From Toxonevra muliebris (lineage: Eukaryota > Arthropoda > Insecta > Diptera > Pallopteridae), in the NCBI GenBank assembly GCA_963691655.1, contig OY829327.1:58044079-58108078 (forward strand): a stretch of DNA of 64,000 bases, read 5' to 3'. Numbering within the stretch: position 1 is the first letter of the stretch; every line of letters begins with the position of its first letter. A model generated the notes under the pieces. That model had not been told where the DNA came from, did not search any database, and saw nothing but the letters and a program-made list of their open reading frames with translations. Both the position numbers and the translations under genes were made by a program. Below are positions 50,092 through 60,648 of the stretch, piece by piece.

Positions 50092-50940
50092 ATTGACTGC
50101 AATATACCCATGTACGCTGACGATGTCCAGCTTTATACTAGCTGCAATTCAGAGCTCGTAAATAATTATATCGACCGCCTAAATGACAACTTAAAATCCA
50201 TTAGCGAATGGGCTTCTAAAGACGAACTTCTTATCAACCCAAAAAAATCTAAATGAATCGTTATTGCCAGGAAACCGTCCAATCAGGTGATAACCTCAAA
50301 AATTTTTATAGATGACGCAGAAATTGAGAGAGCTGATGCGGTAAAAAATCTCGGAATTTTTCTTAACCAAAAACTTTCATGGGCCAATTCTCTCTTCAAT
50401 AACATAGCTAGATACGTCTCCGGTTGAAAACGTGCAGATCATATATCGCAGTCAGCAATAAACTTGTAAGGTGTCACTTTCGATAATCTGCTTAATATTG
50501 GAACCCTAAGCTTATTACATAAAATAATTGTTAATTAGCAGCCGGAAAATTTATTTACAAAACTTATTTTTTTGCGCTCAAACCGAGGCAAAAATATAGT
50601 GCAACTGCGCCACTCATACCTTATTTCTGAACGCCATTTTTTTGTTTATGACCAACCCGAACCACTTCGAAACATTAATTTTTGAACATTTTCAGTAATG
50701 TATAGTAATGATAATACAGATTTTATTGCCACATTTATTAGAGCAAATTTATGTAAAAAGGGTAGGCACAGTTAAGTAATTTTATTATTCTTTAAACGAA
50801 CTATAATTAAATTTTTTATTTTTAAGTCTGTATCTTGAATCTAGTATTGTACTATAATTATAAGATATTATTCTTATTGTGCTAGACTGTTTAAATTTAA
50901 ATTAAATAAATAAATAAAAATAAAATAAATAAATAATATT

Positions 50941-51170
50941 TATATACGAATGGAAGGGACCTACAGTTTTATGCCGAATCCGAACGGCGAAGTGAAAATC
51001 TTTTCATATGCAATTTTTCACTCTTGAAGGTTTGTCATTTCCAGCCAAGAGGTGGTGCCGTGTAGAAACATTTTTATTTTATATTTTTGATTTTTGAGCG
51101 TGCCGAGATATGAATTCGGGCACCTCTGCGTAGAAGTTCAACACACTAACCACTAGGCTACCGAAACCTT
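50941..51170 (-). mobile_element. tRNA-derived SINE-like element (copy C)
   Basis: The minus strand begins with a tRNA-like head at 51170-51098: GGTAGCCTAGTGGTTAGTG contains a perfect A box (TAGCCTAGTGG), and GGTGCCCGAATTC is a degraded B box about 40 nt later. The body has TTTCTACACGGCACCACCTC and TTGGCTGG, then CGCCGTTCGGATTCGGCATA and ACTGTAGGTCCC. It lies directly after the CR1 3' tail in opposite orientation. Confidence 0.75.
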
Positions 51171-51179
51171 TTTTTCTTA

Positions 51180-51989
51180 TTGTAACTTCTACCCAATAAA
51201 ACCAAATAGGTTTTAAAATCTTATATGGAATAAAGTGTCTACTTAACTTTTGAGGTATCTAATGGAATTGATTTGGGCTTCTACCAACTGTTGGATGCTC
51301 GTAAATTTCTAAAAAGTCATAAAAATAATCACAGTATACCATAGATATTTGTACTCTTACGCTTTGAGAGTTAGCCATTGGTTATCAGTTTTGGTCTTGC
51401 AACTTCTCCTACTGGGTAAGTCTCTACATATACCAGCACATGACAAAAACGCACACAAAATGTAAGTAACAACTGCATAGAAAACTAATTCCAATTTTAC
51501 GGTTTCGAAAACTTGGCTTCTTTCTTCTGAAAACGGGGGAGGGAGGAAGGGGAGGAGCGGAAAGAAAAGTAGTGCAAGTATAAGGAGCAGTTTAATGTTT
51601 ACACGAAGCGACTTTGGTATATAACCAATTCGAATTGGTTAAACGTGACTAATGAGCTGCTGTATTCAGCGCAGAATACGAGCAAATATACATACTGCAA
51701 GCATATTGAGCAAAACTCTCTCTTAGTTTTCAAAGTTGCTGATCTAGCGAGAAAAGTCGAAAAAAGTGAAAAAAATAGTGTTTGCTGGACAAATACAAAC
51801 AGATTCCGCAAGTTTTCCTTAATAAAATCTTTATCATTCGAAAGTTTCTTTTTTCTAAAACCGGTAAGAAACTGAAAATTTGTTGATAATCCACTAAGTT
51901 ACAGGCTTATAACTGCGCTAAGGTACGACAACCCGGTTTTTTAACGGTGAATCAAGATTTTGGGGGTGTTAGGCAAATTTCATATACAG
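51180..51989. other. Non-coding stretch
   Basis: A purine tract with G runs sits at 51535-51556. An 18-bp perfect palindrome AACCAATTCGAATTGGTT is at 51623-51640. No gene supported. Confidence 0.4.
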
Positions 51990-52370
51990 ACTCTTGTTTT
52001 ATTCGACAAGACCTACAAGAAAAATAGTATTACTTCCCAGGTATTTTTTACTATCGCACCGTGTTATCTCTGTAAAGCGTGGTGCGTTGGAATACAGAGT
52101 CTTCGTGGAATGCGTGTGTTCCACTTGCGGCTCGTGCAGTTCTAGAGAACACTCGAAATAGTGGCATCCAATCGCGCATTTCCGCAGAACATCCACCATG
52201 AAAATAGCGGTAGAATAGAGTCATGCAAGCTACATTTCTACAATGTTCCAATGATTGAATAGAGCTGGAAACCCTTCTGTTTCCTATTAGCTTTATCGCT
52301 CTATGTTGAATACGGTTCAGGAGCTCCAGTTAGGTTTGTGAAGCTCCTGTCCATAGGTGTGAATGAATGA
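51990..52370 (-). mobile_element. LINE RT C-terminus remnant (CR1/jockey-type)
   Basis: Minus-strand frames give IQSLEHCRNVACMTLFYRY then FHGGCSAEM near 52180-52265, and THAFHEDSVFQRTTL near 52070-52120. This matches the conserved C-terminus of CR1/jockey-type ORF2 (SLEHRRNVASLSLFYRYYHG.CS.E). Upstream pieces (AIKLIGNR-like) are in other frames. It is antisense to the CR1 copy at 47360 and lies about 1 kb from its end. Confidence 0.75.
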
Positions 52371-54168
52371 CTATAAGTAACTACAACTTTTCGGATTATG
52401 CATTAAAAGTTAAGCAAAAGGTGGACAGTTTTAACCTACCTAACCCTAAAGAGTTAACTAGGCAAGAAAGGGGAAGGAAAACAATTTGAGCGACTTAATC
52501 AAGTCTTTGCTTACCATTATTTTTAAAAATAGCCCATATAAAATATTGAAATTGTGTTAGTGAAAGACAAAAATTTTGTAGCTATATTGAAGTTTCTCGT
52601 TTATTGCTCTTTTTGGAGCTCACTATTTGTTCAACTGGGTTAAAATAAAACACACATTTATAAACTCACACACATACTATGGAACCTCGCACGACACCGA
52701 CGCGACATTTAATTTTAATTTCAATTCACTCCACTATAATATTTTCCTTTACCCCCATAAAGTTGCCCTATTTTGCTTTTCGGAAAAAATGGTCACTGTA
52801 CATAACTACATAGAAGTGTGTTTATGTATGCTGATATTAGATTGGATGATCTCGTTTGTGTTTTAATTAGAAGAGGTGAAAAATACGATGCTCTAAAAAT
52901 ATCCAGTGTAAATATGTTGTGCATATGCATGTAAATAGATACAATTTTAGGCAGAATAAATTTGCGTAAGAATGTTTATTTTATCTTGTGTTATGCAATA
53001 AAGCTGATGCTAAATCTTGCCAATAGCAGCCGTAGGAAAGCGTGAACGAAATTCTAATTATAACAAAGCGGTTTTATATTAAGTTATTCACTTTGACGGC
53101 ACATTTTTACAAGGGTGGAATTGGTTCGCGATGGTGCGAAGTAAGTAGCAAGCAATATAAATATCCAATATCTATATTGACGGTATTTAGTTACTTTTAT
53201 CTGCACTCTAATACAAACAAACAATTCTATCTCGTATGCATAAAAAGGAAACATTAAATTTCAACAATTTAGTTTCCAAATTACAAATTCCATTTGTCTC
53301 AATTTTCCACATGAAGTTCTCGCAACAAGATTAAACGAAATGTACTAAATAGCAAATAATTACCATGTAACTTACAATAAAAAATATCCACAAACAAATT
53401 TACACAAAGCAAATACATAAGTAGAAGAAAAAGCAAAAAAGAAAAAATGAAAGATTTTTTTTTTTATAATTTCATGAATTCGTTGAAACTTTTTTTGCTT
53501 TTGTTTGTTTGCCAATAATGACAAAAATGAAACAGAAATGAAATGCGAAAAAAGAAATAAAATGAAATAAAACAAGCAAAGATCTTTCTAAAAAAATATT
53601 AAAAATTAAATCGCTTTCGGCTGTTTTTTGGTCACATCAAATCTTGAGAGTTTTTCGCGAGAAATTTAATTTTTTCGTTATTTTTGGTGTTTTTTCTTTC
53701 ACATAGCATACGAACTGGAGCAACAAATACAATCACAACAGCAGCAATATTAATAAGAAGGCCGACGTTCCCAGACACACACATACAGACACATCCATTT
53801 AAAGCATTTAAAGTCCTGAGGGTATTTGTAGTTGCTTTTATTTGCTCGTAACAAAATAAAAAGAAATTCTAATTAACAAAAGCGAATGAAAGAAGTTGCG
53901 TTTATTTATGTTTTTTAATTGTTTAAATTGTGGTGTGTAATGAAAATAGACAAAAAATTTATCTCATGTTATTGAAATGATAAAAAAATAAACTTTGCCT
54001 CCTATTTTTTGTAGTTTTTGTTCACTTCATTCTATTGTTCTCATTTACTTGGACTTTTGTTTTCATTTTATATTCGTGAGATATGTACACACTTTTTTAA
54101 TGAATTTAGTTTGTTTTCTATACGTATACCTATATACTCGTACATGATACATATTATGCTTTCTATTA
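52371..54168. other. AT-rich non-coding stretch
   Basis: Nothing supported. The stretch 53380-53580 is extremely A/T-rich. Confidence 0.35.
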
Positions 54169-55848
54169 CACTGGAATACACAATTTAACTTTAAAAATAT
54201 AACATGAACCAAAGTATGTTTTCTAAACTAAATCGAGAACGCTGAACACGAAAATCATATTCATTTTTTTTCTATAGGTAAGTTTTCGAGATATGACAAA
54301 ATAACGGTTTTTTCGGTTACAGTTTCACTTACAGGCTAATATTTCATTACCTATAGCTTCTACCGATCTGAGTTATATGTTTTAGGAAATATAATTAAAT
54401 TTCGCGTTTAATGCTGCCAAGTTTGTTGAAATCAGATTATAAATGACTGAGTTTCTTTGTCACAAAAAGTAATCACAAATTCTGAAGTTTTATTTTTTTT
54501 TAATCGATAGACCATTTCATTATAAAAATTTTAAGTATAAAACGATAGCAATCGGATCAAAAATGACAAAGTAATCAAGGATTGAGTAAAAATAAAATAT
54601 TCTCGAAAACTCGAAATTTTTCTCAAAATTCATTGTGTTGTAGAAAATGATGAGCCACCACTTGAACTTTTGAAATTTTTCGCAGTAGTAGTCTGCCATC
54701 ATGCCCTCATCCCTGAACCTTTGATATCGTCTTTCGATTTTAGCCATATCTTAGTGGAACCCTGCTCGTCACTTTATGCACCCCGATTTGATGGAAAAAA
54801 GACGAAATGGCTGAATAAAAATTGCATCTTGGGAGGCATATTCGCACCTGAATTTTCGGAAATAAATTTATTTATCGTTGAATAAATGAATAAGGAATCA
54901 ACTTTCAATTCGCCGTAAATCAAACTTATCAATATCATTGTATTTTTCCAACATTATGTCGATGAGTTGGGCATGATTGTAACTTTTATAATTTCTCCAA
55001 AAACTTTTGAACAACATTCGCAAATGCTTCTCACTTTGACTCACTCAAACATTTACTAATCCAGCATCGTCGAACAATTTGCGGATTTGAAGTTCAATGA
55101 ATACGCCCGCTTTGATTTATTGTAATGACAATTTCGAAAACCTTCTTTGTAATGATGTCATTGCGCTAGCGTTATTTTTCAACGCTCTAACGAAATTCTT
55201 CATGAGACCAAACATGATGTGTAGGGGCGAAAGAATGATTTGGTTTTTATCGACGAGCCCATCGTTAATAATATTGTGGCCCCCGAAGTATGTTGGATTT
55301 GCTGCGGCCCAACCTATTCAGAATAATAGTGTGCATGAAAATTTCAAGTGGTTCATCATTTTCTAGACCAGAACGAATTTTGAGAAAAATTTCGAGTTTT
55401 CGAGAATATTTTACTTTTACTCAATCCTTGATTACTTTGTCATTTTTGATAATTTTATGCTTAAAATTTTTGTAATGAAATGGTCGATTCGATTAAAAAA
55501 TAAAACTTCGGATTTTGTGATTACTTTTTGTGAGAAAGATAACTTAGCCCACGACTTGTGTGAAAATTTCTCAAAAATCACACAAAAATTGAACAGCTTT
55601 CAACAGCTATATCTCAGTCAATTATAATCTGATTTCAACAAACTTGGCAGCATTAAACGCTTAATTTAATTATATTTCCTAGGACTTAGATCGGAAAAAA
55701 TTATACGTAATGAGAGATTAGCCTGTAAGTGAAACTGTAACCTGAAAAACCGTTATTTTGTCATATCTCGAAAACTTACCCATAGAAAAAAAAATAAATG
55801 TTTAGAAAACATATTTTGTTCATGTTATATTTTCACTGTATTCCAGTG
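54169..55848. mobile_element. CACTA-like element with very long terminal inverted repeats
   Basis: The element is 1,680 bp and starts CACTGGAATACA, ending with its complement TGTATTCCAGTG. It is flanked by the 3-bp duplication TTA (54166-54168 and 55849-55851). The two arms, about 54169-54672 and 55345-55848, are reverse complements with scattered differences; the left arm lacks about 70 bp present in the right. CACTG termini and a 3-bp duplication fit the CACTA (EnSpm) superfamily. The middle holds minus-strand coding relics described separately. A related copy lies at 58822-59573. Confidence 0.82.
54640..55335 (-). pseudogene. Coding relic inside CACTA-like element
   Basis: Minus-strand fragments in order are LSPLHIMFGLMKNFVRAL (about 55180-55235), GVFIELQIRKLFDDAGL (about 55060-55115), MPPKMQFLFSHFVFFPSNRG with SDEQG (about 54750-54850), and MAKIERRYQRFRDEGMMADY (54688-54747). 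I recall similar motif strings (LPPLHIKLGLMK..., HFLHSHLDFFP.NLG..SDE.GER, ME.RYQG.W...MMADYCW) from multicopy uncharacterised proteins in arthropods and other animals, which suggests a transposon-encoded or transposon-captured protein. Stops and shifts make this copy dead. Its catalytic role, if any, is unknown to me. Confidence 0.55.
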
Positions 55849-55851
55849 TTA

Positions 55852-56164
55852 TTGTTCAACAAAAATATCCTAGCCATGTTAACAATATTGTGTATTTGTA
55901 GCTAGCAAAGCCACAATTTAAGTAATTTGTTGGTTTTTGTTCTGCTCTTGCGTAAATATTTTTGTATTTGTTGGTTTTTTTATTGTATGCCAGCAAAATT
56001 CTATTTGTATTCAAATCAGTTGACATGCACACGTATAAATGTAAATGTGTATTTATGTAAACAGATCTATGTGTACATATGTGATTTTTCCTTTTGGACA
56101 AAAGTGTCTGACACCATATGTTATGGCTTTATTAAACATTTAAATTTGTTTTAATTGTTTGTAT
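55852..56164. other. AT-rich non-coding stretch
   Basis: Nothing supported. Confidence 0.35.
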
Positions 56165-56690
56165 TAGGGATCTCCTTCGGGATCGACGTTTCGGGATTCG
56201 GGATCCCGGGATTTATTATTTTCGACATTTTTGACAGGATATATTATTCTTCTCATAATTGATGACTTTTACGCGCTCAGCATGTAAAATTTGTTAAGTT
56301 TTTGGTGTCCGTATTAATGTAAAGTGAAGAAATACAGATGACAAATTCTGAAGTTTTTTGTAGTTATTGCCACTTTTTCATAGTTTATACCCACTTTATT
56401 TATATTTAAGCCTTCTAAATTCTTCTAAATTTCAAATGAAAAAAAAATTTATGAAAAGCACCCTAAAATTTTAAAAACACTAAAAAAATACAGTAAAATA
56501 AACTCACAAATTTATTTTTGTACAGCTAAAGATGTCAATAATAAAATATAAAAAAATTGAAATGATTGTATTTTATTTTGTTATAATTAAAAATTAGGCT
56601 AGAACACCAGACTACACCCTTAAGTTGATATAATGTATTTTTGGATCCATTTTTAGACCGAATCCCGGAATCCCGGGAATGACATTCCTA
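56165..56690. mobile_element. Inverted-repeat element with CGGGATTC-rich ends
   Basis: The left end TAGGGATCTCCTTCGGGATC, with further GGGATTCGGGATCCCGGGA, is mirrored at the right by TCCCGGAATCCCGGGAATGA then CATTCCTA. Read inward from the right, this gives TAGGAATGTCATTCCCGGGA. GGGATT/CCGGGA units are repeated inside both ends. About 526 bp with a non-coding AT-rich interior. No target duplication was found, so the superfamily is open (hAT-like termini are possible). Confidence 0.7.
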
Positions 56691-57002
56691 GTGCCCTGGT
56701 ACATATTAATTTATGCAATAAAAAATAAAAAACAAGAACAAATGCTAGCGCATTAAATTGGCATTTATTTTTAGACTTGTCTTTCTGGACCCCCTAATGA
56801 GGTAGTCCAGTTTCAGTTGTTGGTTGATACCGTTGGCATATTCGAAGTATTCAAGGTGGCATACTAAGTTCCACTGGATTCTTCTGGCAGCGGATTACAT
56901 CGCGGCCATTGAAATGCTATCGAAAAACATCGGGTTTCCTATTAAAACTTGGATCTGCCAGTGGGAGAGTTTTCTGTGTCTTTTTCGATCATATCGCTGC
57001 TA
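56691..57002. other. Non-coding stretch
   Basis: Less AT-rich at 56770-57000, probably repeat-derived and continuous with the SINE-like fragment that follows. Confidence 0.35.
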
Positions 57003-57095
57003 AACTGTAAGTCCAAATAAGTGGTATCACAATAGGCCGTTCGGGCCTAAATGTGTCTCTTGACAGCCACTCCAACCAACCAACCAAACCATATC
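57003..57095 (+). mobile_element. SINE-like repeat, 3' part (copy D)
   Basis: TAAACTGTAAGTCC, GTGGTATCACAATAGGCCG, CTCTTGACAGCCACTCC, then AACCAACCAACCAAACC. This is the same order as the minus strand of 32403-32530. Confidence 0.7.
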
Positions 57096-57256
57096 TCTCC
57101 TAAATGATAAAAAAAAAATTTTAATGCAATATTGTTTCATTTTTTTATAGTTGTCTCTTGTGAAAAAAGTTTTTATTTTGATTACCAAGGTCTCGATTAT
57201 ATATCACGTCATTTCACATATAAATTAAATATTTCCTAAAATACCATGAGAAATTA

Positions 57257-57661
57257 ATGTGCCAGGCACGAAAATATTTATTAAATTCACATATATACGT
57301 AAGAACTGCAGAACAAAATTCTGACGCTAACATTGCAAACTGCAGCTGCATTGAGAAGAATGTTGGCAAGAAAAAAGAACTGTGCACGCGAGTCGAGTTC
57401 ATTAAGATATCGAGCATGCTGCCGCAGAAGAGCGAAACAGCAGAGGAAGCTAAACTTTACGTTTATAAAAAATCGCAACAACTTGCAAAGTTTTTACACA
57501 ACATTTCCTTTTTACATTTTACGTTTTTCACACGAAGCCACTTCATCCCACACCCTTCAATTCGTGTCTTCTCTATTGGTGGGTGGCGGTGGCACCATGG
57601 GGAGCTCTTGCTGCCGCAAAACAAACTGTGCATGCAAAGCAAGCAAAGCTTTGCCAGTTAA
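57257..57661 (+). CDS. Unidentified ORF, 134 codons
   Basis: An ATG at 57257 opens 134 codons, unusually long for this AT-rich window outside mobile elements. A second frame is open across 57333-57674, so part of the openness comes from higher GC. The product has Cys-rich and Lys-rich stretches (NCSCIEKNVGKKKELC) and no recognisable domain. The region could be a 5' UTR or first-exon island, and nested AG sites (CTGCAG at 57308 and 57343) would suit acceptors. There is no TE similarity that I recognise. Confidence 0.25.
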   Translation: MCQARKYLLNSHIYVRTAEQNSDANIANCSCIEKNVGKKKELCTRVEFIKISSMLPQKSETAEEAKLYVYKKSQQLAKFLHNISFLHFTFFTRSHFIPHPSIRVFSIGGWRWHHGELLLPQNKLCMQSKQSFAS

Positions 57662-57674
57662 TTTAAATTCTTGA
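57597..57674 (+). CDS. Small ORF starting MGSSCC
   Basis: ATG in context GGCACCATGG opens 25 codons, MGSSCCRKTNCACKASKALP then VNLNS and TGA. MGSSCC matches the pattern for N-myristoylation (G2, S at 3-5) next to palmitoylatable cysteines. Overlaps the 3' end of the 57257 ORF in another frame. It is too short for a confident call. Confidence 0.15.
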   Translation: MGSSCCRKTNCACKASKALPVNLNS

Positions 57675-58539
57675 AGTTATTCACATTTTATTGTTTGTTC
57701 TGATGGCGCATTTACTTCGGTGCCTAATTCTTTTGACATGTTTGAGGATAATGGCTTTAAGGACGATATGGTACGATTGCCGTTGCCATTGCCATTGCCA
57801 AAATAGCAAAAGTGCGAAATGATGACGTGTGGTTGTGAATGTAAAATGGCATGCTATAAAATTTGTGTTTCATGTTCGTGCAAAACAAACGCAAACAAGG
57901 ATTACAAGCGTGTTTGCGAATACTCGTACGCACTATAGAAGAAAAAGGAAATTGTATCTGCATAACTGAATTCGGTCTTGAGGCGCCCAAGAGTGACTGA
58001 CACGTTTTGTTAAGCATATGGCAAAAATTGCGTATTTTGATGAGCGAATAAGTTAAGTTGACTTTACAAACAAACAAACAAACAGATAAAAAAGAAATAT
58101 TAAAGTGCTATGCTTGAATGAATCTGCCATGTTCTCAACACGTTTGTTTTCACAGTAATTAGACTTGATATTAGTATTTTTAGCCTAGAACTACTTATGC
58201 TACCCAAATAATTGTAGAATCTTTTACAATTTCGAAAAGTAAAACTGCTTCAATACATATTTACCCAGGTTTCTTGTTTCAAACTTAAAGATTCAAGTTT
58301 TCTCACAAATTGGTCTTGATTTCAAATAAATTGAAAATTTTAGTTGCAAATTAAAAAAGTTAACCATTTCTTTTATAAGCTTAATAGTTTCGCGAAAAAA
58401 TTTAATTTAACCCTTATGCGGCTCATGTCTTGCCAGACATTTTTTACTTTTGCAACGATTTTTGTTTATGAAGAGGGTCAAACTCTGTTTTAGCCTCAGT
58501 CCATTTCATGATTATATCTACTCTACCAAGTGTCAGCAC
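57675..58539. other. Non-coding stretch
   Basis: Nothing supported. A CAAA run lies at 58066-58083. TTTAACCCTTATGCGGCTC near 58409 resembles a piggyBac-type terminus with no partner. Confidence 0.3.
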
Positions 58540-58549
58540 ACTTTAATCC

Positions 58550-58645
58550 ATGAAGCCAGAATTGGATGAACTTGACACCAACGATATGTGGTTGCAACAA
58601 GACGGTGCCACTAGCCACACAACACGCGTCACAATCGATTTATTG
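58550..58645 (+). mobile_element. Mariner/IS630-type transposase fragment
   Basis: LDTNDMWLQQDGATSHTTRV, followed by TIDLL, matches the second catalytic Asp region of insect mariner/IS630-like transposases (W.QQDGATCHTA....LL). Only about 30 codons remain. Confidence 0.7.
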
Positions 58646-58701
58646 ATTGTATATCCGTTGATAACGTATGCATTGTGTCGCCTCTCTCCTTCGCTTACTT
58701 C

Positions 58702-59784
58702 TACGGTTGCCAACTTTGCGATCTTTGAAAATGGGACAGGAAGGGGTCCTAGGGGGAGAGAGGTTGTTTCGCTGAGTCAGTTTTTAAAAAGTCTCTGATT
58801 TCCGAAGAAGACATTCTATAGCACTGGAATACAATGAGAATATAAGACGAATGCGAATATCCCGTTTATTTTTTTCTTATGGGAATATAGTTAGTTTTAC
58901 TTACGGGTAAATATCTCGTCAACTATAGTTTCTGTCAAGCCAAGCTATACTTCAATTCATTTTCAGCCAGTGGTCGAAAAATTATGGATAAATTATCTTA
59001 GCAAACCAGCAATTATGTTATTCTACATCTTTCTAAACTTAAATTATTTTTGGTTTACGTCAGTTCATATTTTTACTCGTTTTTTTACAGTTGCGCAAAG
59101 TGACTCACCAAAAAAAAAAATAAAATAAAAAAATTAACGCTCGGACACATTAACACATTCTGTGGTTTATTTACTGGGACCAGTTTAGTGCGAATAGCAC
59201 TGATATCCAGACAGTGGTCTAAAAATCGGCCACCCCCTCCTGGCCAAACCTGAAGAGATTAAAAAAAAAAAATTTAATTAGACATTTTTTCACATTTATA
59301 GCACTTGCAAAAAGTTTTGTTTATTTTCACCCAGCGGTTTAGTAGCAGTAGAAAATGTATTAAAAAAGTTTTTTTTCGAATATGGGTGCTAAAATTTCAA
59401 TTTTGGTGTAATTTTTGTGTAATTTTCACACAAGTCGTAGGCTAAGTAGTTCTTTCTCACAAAAAGTAATCACAAAATCTAAAGTTGACGAACTGTAACC
59501 CAAAAAATCGTCATTATGTCTTATCTCAAAAACTTACCAACTGAAAAAAATGAATGTGATTTTTGTATTCAGTTATTGCAGTCCATATAGCTGAAAAAAT
59601 GTGATGCTTGTCTATGTTATAAAAGGAAAAATATTTATACTTAAATTATTTTTAAGAGATTTCTTAAAAAATATTTTTTTTATAATGTGGACATTTTGCG
59701 TCCCGTGGCGATTGACAACGGGACAGGAACAAAGCTTTCAAAAACGGGACAGTCCTGGCAAAATCGGGACGGTTGGTAACCCTG
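58702..59784. mobile_element. hAT-type element with nested CACTA-like insertion
   Basis: Termini are TACGGTTGCCAAC (58702) and CAGGGTTACCAAC (read inward from 59784), 10 of 13 identical. They are flanked by a perfect 8-bp duplication CTTACTTC at 58694-58701 and 59785-59792. GGGACAGGAA occurs near both ends (58735 and 59720). About 120 bp on the left and 210 bp on the right are its own sequence. The rest, 58822-59573, is a copy of the CACTA-like family. Confidence 0.8.
58822..59573. mobile_element. CACTA-like element, short second copy
   Basis: Starts CACTGGAATACAATGAGAAT, the same terminus as at 54169. The right part matches the right arm of that element in inverse (TTTCACACAAGTCGTAGGCT, CTCACAAAAAGTAATCACAA, CTTATCTCAAAAACTTACC) and ends near TGTATTCAGT. 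The coding core is absent. The exact right end and target duplication are unclear. Confidence 0.75.
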
Positions 59785-59792
59785 CTTACTTC

Positions 59793-60648
59793 GTGTAAAT
59801 AATAATAATAAAAATAAAAAAAAAATAAAAAATAAAATGCAGACAATAGATACGGTATTAACCAAACATCCATAGATAATTGAATCAAAAGTATTTATTT
59901 CATATTTTACTAATTAAAAGGATACAAACAATTTATATTTAAAATAAAATCATATTTATTGGCGATTATTTAAAAGAAAATAATTTAAAAAAAAGTTATT
60001 TCAAATACAGAAAATAATTGTACGTCCAGTCGCTTTGCGTTTTACAAATCAACTCTACTCACTGTCCTCCGTTCGGTTTTGTCTTTCCCTTTCGTCTCTG
60101 TCTGTCCGTTAGCGTTGTACTTTTCACTCTTTGGTCTACAGTGTTGCTTTTACTATCATAAGCTGATTGTATCATTCCTCAAAATTTAAAACACGAATTC
60201 TGAGCATTGATATTTCTAATTAATTATATGTAAGAATTTAAGTTTAACCCTTAAATACGCACTAGTCACTGTAGTGGCCAACCACTTCAGCGGCTGTTGG
60301 TATCTAAGCTGACATCTAAGGACAAATGGTTATACTCATAAAGAGCTTTCCAACAATAAATCATACTTGATGATCAGATACGTACATAGAGACTGTTTTG
60401 GCGGTTTTTCACGACCCCTAGGGTAAAATTTTTTTTTGCACTGAAACACTTTAGGCGTGAATTTTCGAAGCATGTGAGGTGATGCGATCAACTTTTTTTT
60501 GGTGACCCACCTTAATGTGCTTGCTAAGCTCTTTCCATTTACTTAACTTGGCTGAGTGGTTGGAGTTACTCACTGTTTAATTTTTGCCAAAAGCTAACAT
60601 TTTAGCATTTTTATTTGCTGATTTCGCATTTGCTTTGCGCATTCATCA
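59793..60648. other. Non-coding stretch
   Basis: Nothing supported. TTTAACCCTTAAATACGCAC at 60243 resembles a piggyBac-type terminus, but no opposite end was found. Confidence 0.3.

Larger units (their letters stand above)
47360..50937 (+). mobile_element. CR1-type non-LTR retrotransposon, nearly full length, inactive
   Basis: An ORF1 region is followed by ORF2 remnants and an A-rich 3' tail of TAAATAAATAAATAAAA type. ORF1 has a coiled-coil-like segment at 47704-47890 and RIIGVSFREDENLTRIFQQL at about 47905-47965, resembling the CR1 ORF1 core. ORF2 starts with an APE-type endonuclease fragment (LNICHINAQSLCNKIDEF near 48583). The RT then has PNAVGYDNIHPKFIK, RQSGFRPHRGC, LLDHSKAFDKVNH (motif A), GVPQGSILSP (motif B) and YADDVQLY (motif C, about 50110). 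Frameshifts and stops (for example at 49634 and 50088) break it into pieces, the longest 197 codons at 49043-49636. Part of the endonuclease is missing or scrambled. The catalytic Asp residues of the RT are still readable. The start is approximate. Confidence 0.88.

Noticed and set aside
58409..60262. Two TTTAACCCTTA ends as borders of one piggyBac element
   Set aside because: Both are in the same orientation, and no inverted GGGTTAA partner was found.
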